Below, in pieces: positions 50,211 through 54,563 of a DNA stretch of 54,563 nucleotides. Position numbers and translations under genes: made by a program. Below the pieces are notes generated by a model that saw only the letters and a program-made list of their open reading frames with translations, did not search any database and was not told the origin of the DNA. Location of the stretch: the NCBI GenBank assembly GCA_023423835.1, contig JAFAEW010000127.1, positions 1-54,563 on the forward strand. Reading direction: 5' to 3'. The stretch comes from Bacteroidota bacterium (lineage in GTDB: Bacteria; Bacteroidota; Bacteroidia; Chitinophagales; Chitinophagaceae). Within the stretch, counting starts at the first letter, position 1, and each line of letters begins with the position of its first letter.

Positions 50211-51531
50211 CCAATTTGAAAAAGATATGCATGAAAAAATGGAGGAGCTAAGAATTTCTCCATCTGCTTCCGTTTGGGAAAATGTAGACAAGCGCCTTAA
50301 AACTGCCAGGAGAAAAAAGCGATTTATCTGGATAGGTTTGCTTTGCCTGTTTCTCGTTTCCGCCTGGATAATATTTTATTCGCCCTCAAAGACCGATCGC
50401 CATCAGGCGGTCGAATCACGTAAAATAATCGATTCAACAACCGGAAGCCGAACCATGGAGCCTAACTTCCATAAAAATGAAATAGAATATGCAGACGGGG
50501 CTGCAACGGAGAAAGGAAATACGGTAGCGGGCGAAAAAGTGATGGCTGCTATCAATGGCAAACACTCCACCTCAAGAAAAAATTACATCCAGTCCGAATT
50601 GCTCCATTCCCACACGACCTCTGTTGACACGACAGGGATGAAAACCGAAAGTGAATTGTTGGATGACGGAAAAGCAGAAGAATTAAAACCGCTTCCCGGC
50701 GACGGCTTAATCGTTTTCAGAGACGCATACGCGGGCGACACTTCTACCCACAAAAACTATTTCAACATGGAACCTGAGGCGCCATCTATGATGCTATCAG
50801 AAGTAAATGGGCCAACGGATTCGATACCGGGCGACGCAAAAAACCGGGAAAATCTCAAACAGAAAAACAGGCGCTGGGAGATCGGCTTTTCTGTGCATCC
50901 GGGATTGACATTGACCGGCAATTTATTTTCTGAAAACAAAAACAGTTCGGGCTTTTACAACAGCGGTGGTACACCACCACCGATTGTTGAACCGCCGGTG
51001 GGTTATCCTTTCGATATTAAAAATAATTTTGGTTTTGAAGCCGGGGCATACATTCGCAAACCCATAGCAGAAAGACTCAGCCTAACGGCCGGATTGAACT
51101 ACCAGTATTTTTCTGCCCTCGTCAAAATTTCCGAAACAGTTCAGTCAGGAAATTATAATTATATGCGTACGTATCAATCCCGAAACGGCTTTCATCATAT
51201 CGCAATTCCTATCGGTATTCAAGCAGATCCCGGTAATAAGGGATTCATTTCCTGGGACGTCGGATTTTCTGTTACCCGTTTTATCGGATCCAATGCATTG
51301 AATATTGATTCTGCTCTGACGTTTCATGACAATAAGGTTTTCAATAAAATTAATTTCGGTTTAAACGGTGCACTGCTCTTCAGTGTTCTGAATAACGCGA
51401 ACTATCGATTTTCCCTAGGTCCTTATTACTATTTCAACCTGAACCGGATTGCCGGGGCAGGAATTTATAAGGATGATCGTTTCAGTTTAATTGGACTGAA
51501 GGCACAATTGCTCTTAAAAAAAAATAAATAA
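50203..51531 (+). CDS. Inner-membrane anchored protein with a C-terminal outer-membrane beta-barrel domain (putative anti-sigma partner)
   Basis: 442 residues. The N-terminal 40 residues are charged and cytoplasmic (EKMEELRISPSASVWENVDKRL); one membrane helix follows (about 41-59), then a long Ser/Thr/Lys-rich periplasmic linker (60-220), then a domain of beta strands (from about 224: RWEIGFSVHPGLTLTGNL, ... FSLGPYYYFNLNRI) that resembles a PorT-like beta-barrel. It overlaps the ECF sigma gene, so the N-terminus is probably an anti-sigma segment. One protein would then connect the outer membrane and the sigma factor. No established function. Confidence 0.78.
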   Translation: MANQFEKDMHEKMEELRISPSASVWENVDKRLKTARRKKRFIWIGLLCLFLVSAWIIFYSPSKTDRHQAVESRKIIDSTTGSRTMEPNFHKNEIEYADGAATEKGNTVAGEKVMAAINGKHSTSRKNYIQSELLHSHTTSVDTTGMKTESELLDDGKAEELKPLPGDGLIVFRDAYAGDTSTHKNYFNMEPEAPSMMLSEVNGPTDSIPGDAKNRENLKQKNRRWEIGFSVHPGLTLTGNLFSENKNSSGFYNSGGTPPPIVEPPVGYPFDIKNNFGFEAGAYIRKPIAERLSLTAGLNYQYFSALVKISETVQSGNYNYMRTYQSRNGFHHIAIPIGIQADPGNKGFISWDVGFSVTRFIGSNALNIDSALTFHDNKVFNKINFGLNGALLFSVLNNANYRFSLGPYYYFNLNRIAGAGIYKDDRFSLIGLKAQLLLKKNK

Positions 51532-51577
51532 GCAACGTTTTTCTAAGTAAGCGAGTCAGGTTTGAAAAAGAGTTTGT

Positions 51578-52834
51578 ATGAAGAACAGAATTTTGTCAAT
51601 TGGTCTCTGCTTATCGATCGTTACCAGTTCTATTTTTTTATCCGGTTGTTTTAAGCAAACCTGTAAACAGACGGAAACGGTCACGCTCTATCGTCCTGTT
51701 TATCAGGAAATGGAAACAGTTAAGGGAAATATCAAAAGCAATCCTGCTAAACCTATTGAACATCCGGGCAAACTTTTCATTCTCGGAAAATATATCTTCC
51801 TGAATGAAATTGATAAAGGCATCCATGTAATCGATAACACTGATCCTATGCACCCCGAAAATGCGGCCTTCATTGATATTCCAGGCAATCTTGATCTGGC
51901 GGTAAAAGGATCGGTTTTATATGCTGATCTTTATGCTGATCTGGTAACAATCGATATATCAGATCCGCTGTCTGTAAAAGTATTAAATTATAATACGGGC
52001 GTATTTCCCCACCGGAATTATGGATTGGGCTTTGTGTACGATTCGCTCCGGATCATCAGCAGCTGGGTAGCGGTTGATACGGTACTTACCTCAACCTGCG
52101 ATCCGGTGCAACCCTATCTCGATTATTATTTCAATGCTTCCTCAGGAGGAACAAGATCATTTGCTGCTTCTCCGGTTGGTAAGGGTGGTTCTATGGCAAG
52201 GTTTGCCATCACCGGAAATTATCTTTATACCGTTTCTTATAGCGGTCTGAATGTCTTTAATATAACAAATGGTGAAAAGCCTGAATTTTCGAATAAAGTT
52301 AATCTCGACCTCGCCACCGTTGAAACTATCTTTCCGTTATCAGATAATCTCTTCATCGGCGGCCGGAACGGAATGAATATTTATAATATTTCCGATCCGC
52401 TGAATCCTTCGTTGACCGGGCAGTTTGGCCATGTTCAAAGTTGTGATCCCGTAATCGCGGATGAAGACTATGCTTATGTAACGCTACGTGGAGGAACAAT
52501 GTGTAATTCGTTTACAAACCAGCTGGACATATTACAACTCAATCATCTTACCGATCCGGTTTTGATGCAATCTTATGGAATGACAAATCCTCACGGACTC
52601 TCAAAAGATGGTGATCTGTTATTTATTTGCGACGGCGAGGCCGGACTGAAAGTTTTTGACGCCGGCGATGTTATGGACTTAAAGCCGGTAGCCGAGTTTG
52701 AGGGGATGAAAACCCATGATGTCATTGCTTTCAATAAGATCGCATTGGTGGTAGCAGAAGATGGTTTGTATCAATTTGATTATTCAAATGAGAATGCCAT
52801 TCATCTGATCAGTGTCCTGAAAATCCAGAAATAG
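51578..52834 (+). CDS. LVIVD-repeat beta-propeller lipoprotein
   Basis: 418 residues. Signal with lipobox LSGC (Cys24). The rest consists of beta-propeller repeats of about 45 residues with the LVIVD type pattern (GIHVIDNTDPMHPENAAFIDIPG, LVTIDISDPLSVKVL, GLNVFNITNGEKPEFSN, MNIYNISDPLNPSLTG, GLKVFDAGDVMDLKPVA). Such proteins are surface or periplasmic; no enzymatic activity is known. Five cysteines after the lipobox are spread over the N-terminal and repeat part. It lies 46 bases after the sigma-partner gene and may be controlled by it. Confidence 0.88.
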   Translation: MKNRILSIGLCLSIVTSSIFLSGCFKQTCKQTETVTLYRPVYQEMETVKGNIKSNPAKPIEHPGKLFILGKYIFLNEIDKGIHVIDNTDPMHPENAAFIDIPGNLDLAVKGSVLYADLYADLVTIDISDPLSVKVLNYNTGVFPHRNYGLGFVYDSLRIISSWVAVDTVLTSTCDPVQPYLDYYFNASSGGTRSFAASPVGKGGSMARFAITGNYLYTVSYSGLNVFNITNGEKPEFSNKVNLDLATVETIFPLSDNLFIGGRNGMNIYNISDPLNPSLTGQFGHVQSCDPVIADEDYAYVTLRGGTMCNSFTNQLDILQLNHLTDPVLMQSYGMTNPHGLSKDGDLLFICDGEAGLKVFDAGDVMDLKPVAEFEGMKTHDVIAFNKIALVVAEDGLYQFDYSNENAIHLISVLKIQK

Positions 52835-53042
52835 CGGAAAGACATTGTAATGGGTTTATTGCTGATCCGGCGGCCAGGAATAAATTTGTGTCTGGCAGTT
52901 ACAACCCATAGCAGATTTCCTCTCACTATTACAATTTCAACCTCCGATGAATCAGCTATACCTGGCGTTTGTTGTTCGTTTTCCACCATTTACCGTAAAT
53001 CCGGATATAATAAAATAAAATACCTTCGCACTAAAATTTGCC
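52835..53042. other. Intergenic region before osmC
   Basis: 208 bases between the LVIVD lipoprotein and the OsmC gene. TACCTTCG (53021-53028), seven of eight to the -7 consensus, and TAAAATTTG just after it are promoter-like, 15-22 bases before the osmC ATG. Otherwise I see no gene, repeat or clear hairpin. Confidence 0.4.
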
Positions 53043-53510
53043 ATGGTAAGTATAGATTTAAAAAGGGTGGATGATGCCTTTGCTATGGAGGCAACAGACA
53101 GCAATGGGCATACCGTCAGAATGGATACCGGCGCTTCAAATGGAGGGAATAATTCCGGCGCAAGTCCGATGCAATTATTGTTGATGGCGTTGGGCGGATG
53201 CAGTGCAATTGATGTAATTGACATTTTAAAAAAGCAACGACAAACAATTTCGGATTATAAGATGAAGGTGAATGCCGAACGCGAAAAGGACAAAACACCC
53301 GCGCTCTGGGAAACGGCAGAAATTGAATTTTATATTTATGGAAATGTAGAACCGCAAAAAGCAAAAAGGGCAGTTGAATTATCAATGGATAAATATTGTT
53401 CGGTGGCTGCTACATTATTGAAATCAGGAACGAAACTATCGTGGAAAACTTTTGTAAACGATCAACCAATTAAAGAAGATAATTATGACGCATTGGCTGG
53501 TGAAATCTGA
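53043..53510 (+). CDS. OsmC-family peroxidase-like protein
   Basis: 155 residues. The two conserved cysteines of the family are present: Cys53 in ALGGCSAIDVIDIL and Cys119 in MDKYCSVAATLL. OsmC/Ohr proteins reduce organic hydroperoxides; this sequence is closest to the YhfA-like group, in which the substrate is not defined. A cytoplasmic protein by lack of signal. It overlaps the EVE-domain gene by 26 bases, so the two are coupled. Confidence 0.9.
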   Translation: MVSIDLKRVDDAFAMEATDSNGHTVRMDTGASNGGNNSGASPMQLLLMALGGCSAIDVIDILKKQRQTISDYKMKVNAEREKDKTPALWETAEIEFYIYGNVEPQKAKRAVELSMDKYCSVAATLLKSGTKLSWKTFVNDQPIKEDNYDALAGEI

Positions 53511-53895
53511 ACCTTCGGTTTATAGCTGGGATCAGTTGGTGAAAGACAAGAAAACCATTTGGGACGGCGTTCGCAATTATGGTGCAAGGGTGCATTTAAA
53601 TGCAATGAAAAAAGGCGATCCCGTTTTTTATTATCATAGTAATGAAGGATTGGAAATTGTCGGCATTGCGAAAGTGGCGAAGGAAGCTTTCCCCGATCCA
53701 ACGGCAACCGACAATAAAGGCTGGGTGGCGGTGGAACTTTCACCCGTAAAAAAACTTGAAACACCGGTTACCCTTGAATCGATTAAGCAAAACCATAATC
53801 TCGCTGAAATGGCACTGGTAAAAAACAGCCGGCTAAGTGTGCAACCGGTAACGGAAGAAGAATGGGATGAAGTGCTGAAGATGGCGGGAATGTGA
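53485..53895 (+). CDS. EVE (PUA-like) domain protein
   Basis: 136 residues, a single EVE domain: HWLVKSEPSVYSWDQLVKD, then WDGVRNYGARVHLNAMKKGD and FYYHSNEGLEIVGIAKV. EVE domains have the PUA-like fold of YTH proteins and are thought to recognise modified bases in DNA or RNA. The aromatic cage candidates are the Trp and Tyr in WDGVRNYGA and FYYHS. It overlaps osmC by 26 bases. Whether it reads a modification made elsewhere in the genome is unknown. Confidence 0.92.
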   Translation: MTHWLVKSEPSVYSWDQLVKDKKTIWDGVRNYGARVHLNAMKKGDPVFYYHSNEGLEIVGIAKVAKEAFPDPTATDNKGWVAVELSPVKKLETPVTLESIKQNHNLAEMALVKNSRLSVQPVTEEEWDEVLKMAGM

Positions 53896-54563
53896 GGAAT
53901 GACCGGCAAATCAGAACCGGCCTTGCAGTGGGGATAACCTTATAATCTCAAAAACGCTGCACTACTTTATGGAATAAGGTGATAAGGTTTGAGTATCGAT
54001 GGTTCCAGGACCTGTTATGAAGGTAATAAGGTTAAGGATGCCCGTTTGACTCTTGTCTTTTGTTTTCGGTCCTCCTGAACGAACGTATTACCTTATTACC
54101 TCAATAACAATCGTTGCTGTTTTAGCGAAAGAAAGCTTATTACCTTATAATCTCAAAAACGCCGCGCTACTTCATGGAATAAGGTCATAAGGTTTGACTA
54201 TCGATGGTTCCAGGACGTGTTATGAAGGTAATAAGGTAAAGGATGCCGGTTTGATTCTTTTCTTTTGTTTTCGGTCCTCCTGAAAGAACGTATTACCTTA
54301 TTACCTTAATAACAACCGTTTCCGTTTTAGAGAAAGAAACCTCATAACCTTATAATCTCAAAAACGCTGCGGCTACTTCATGAAATAAGGTGATCAGGTT
54401 TGAGTATCGATGGTTCCAGGATCTGTTATTAAGGTAATAAGGTTAAGGATGCCCGTTTGACTCTTGTCTTTTGTTTTCGGTCCTCATGAATGAACGTATT
54501 ACCTTATTACCTTAATAACAACCGTTTCCATTTTAGAGAAAGAAACCTTATTACCTTATAATC
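53896..54563. repeat. 205-bp tandem repeat array with conserved stem-loops, cut by the window edge
   Basis: Copies of one unit begin with CCTTATAATCTC at 53938, 54143, 54348 and 54554, giving a period of 205-206 bases and at least three full copies. Each unit has GTTATGAAGGTAATAAGGT (unit 1, 54014-54032) facing ACCTTATTACC-type sequence (54086-54108) across about 50 bases, an inverted repeat of about 19 bases. Shorter ATAAGG/CCTTAT repeats surround it. Units differ by scattered substitutions. No reading frame of 60 codons is present, and no spacer variation as in CRISPR. It starts about 40 bases after the EVE-domain gene. Confidence 0.85.

Noticed and set aside
53930..54563. CRISPR array
   Set aside because: The repeated unit is 205 bases and there are no short direct repeats separated by unique spacers; no cas genes are seen.
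1..54563. tRNA, rRNA or riboswitch genes
   Set aside because: No cloverleaf, rRNA or known riboswitch motif was seen in the intergenic regions by eye; a tRNAscan or Rfam search would be decisive and could not be run.

Overview
The window is chromosomal DNA of a Bacteroidota bacterium, most likely of the Chitinophagaceae/Sphingobacteriia type. This rests on general features, not on any 16S or marker search: -7 promoter boxes of the TAnnTTTG kind, weak Shine-Dalgarno sites, a type IX secretion (T9SS) C-terminal sorting domain, many lipoproteins, a CzcA-TolC fusion pump, a fused cytochrome cbb3 oxidase, and an ECF sigma factor next to an inner-membrane/beta-barrel protein. The cbb3 oxidase, a quinone-linked dihydroorotate dehydrogenase and a MqnP/UbiA-type prenyltransferase point to aerobic or microaerobic respiration. 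No rRNA, tRNA, CRISPR array, phage or insertion sequence was recognised.

Layout. (1) 16-5226, minus strand: an Rrf2-type Fe-S regulator heads a cbb3 oxidase operon (ccoN, a ccoO/ccoP fusion, two small membrane proteins, a group III truncated haemoglobin, a membrane protein). A perfect 8-3-8 palindrome lies upstream. (2) 5389-10836, plus strand: housekeeping genes (trmH-type methylase, mqnP-like, ruvX, def, a secreted protein, pyrD, terC). (3) 10896-17368, minus strand: a heavy-metal efflux system (His-rich lipoprotein, adaptor, CzcA-TolC fusion, small exported protein). (4) 17445-19674: PAP2 phosphatase and an ArnT-like glycosyltransferase. (5) 20008-22569: a large T9SS cargo protein with a beta-propeller. 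(6) 22570-23087: a terminator and roughly 100-bp degenerate repeats. (7) 23088-27140, minus strand: a sulfite-oxidase-like molybdoenzyme with its cytochrome c, then PEP synthase. (8) 27476-32691: an FMN-binding glutamate-synthase-like protein, then redox enzymes (SDR, aldo-keto reductase, LLM flavoprotein, DoxX). (9) 32727-39320: an AsmA-like protein, a 2-hydroxyacid dehydrogenase, a TrpXYZ-type ABC transporter, a Pro/Glu-rich peptide and a Kir channel with an unusual filter. (10) 39564-49598: a sugar porter, four DUF5005/DUF4185-type propeller proteins, a sialate O-acetylesterase-like enzyme and Lnt, tightly packed. (11) 49647-53895: ECF sigma, its membrane/beta-barrel partner, an LVIVD lipoprotein, OsmC and an EVE-domain protein. 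(12) 53930-54563: 205-bp tandem repeats with conserved stem-loops, running off the window edge.

The best candidate for an undescribed system is region 10 together with the unlinked paralogue in region 5. Five divergent propeller proteins share two invariant aspartates (GW-x3-D and W-x2-[GS]-D), an S-P-x-G motif and, in four of them, a C-terminal N-A-x-A/F-H/F-P...L-L-I-[ST]-Y-N block. They are delivered to the envelope in different ways: T9SS, lipoproteins and a plain signal peptide. They sit with an acetylesterase and a sugar importer but with no SusC/SusD pair. DUF4185 proteins were recently classed as endo-D-arabinanases (GH183), so this looks like a SusCD-less glycan-degrading locus with an unknown substrate. 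That is inference from sequence and context.
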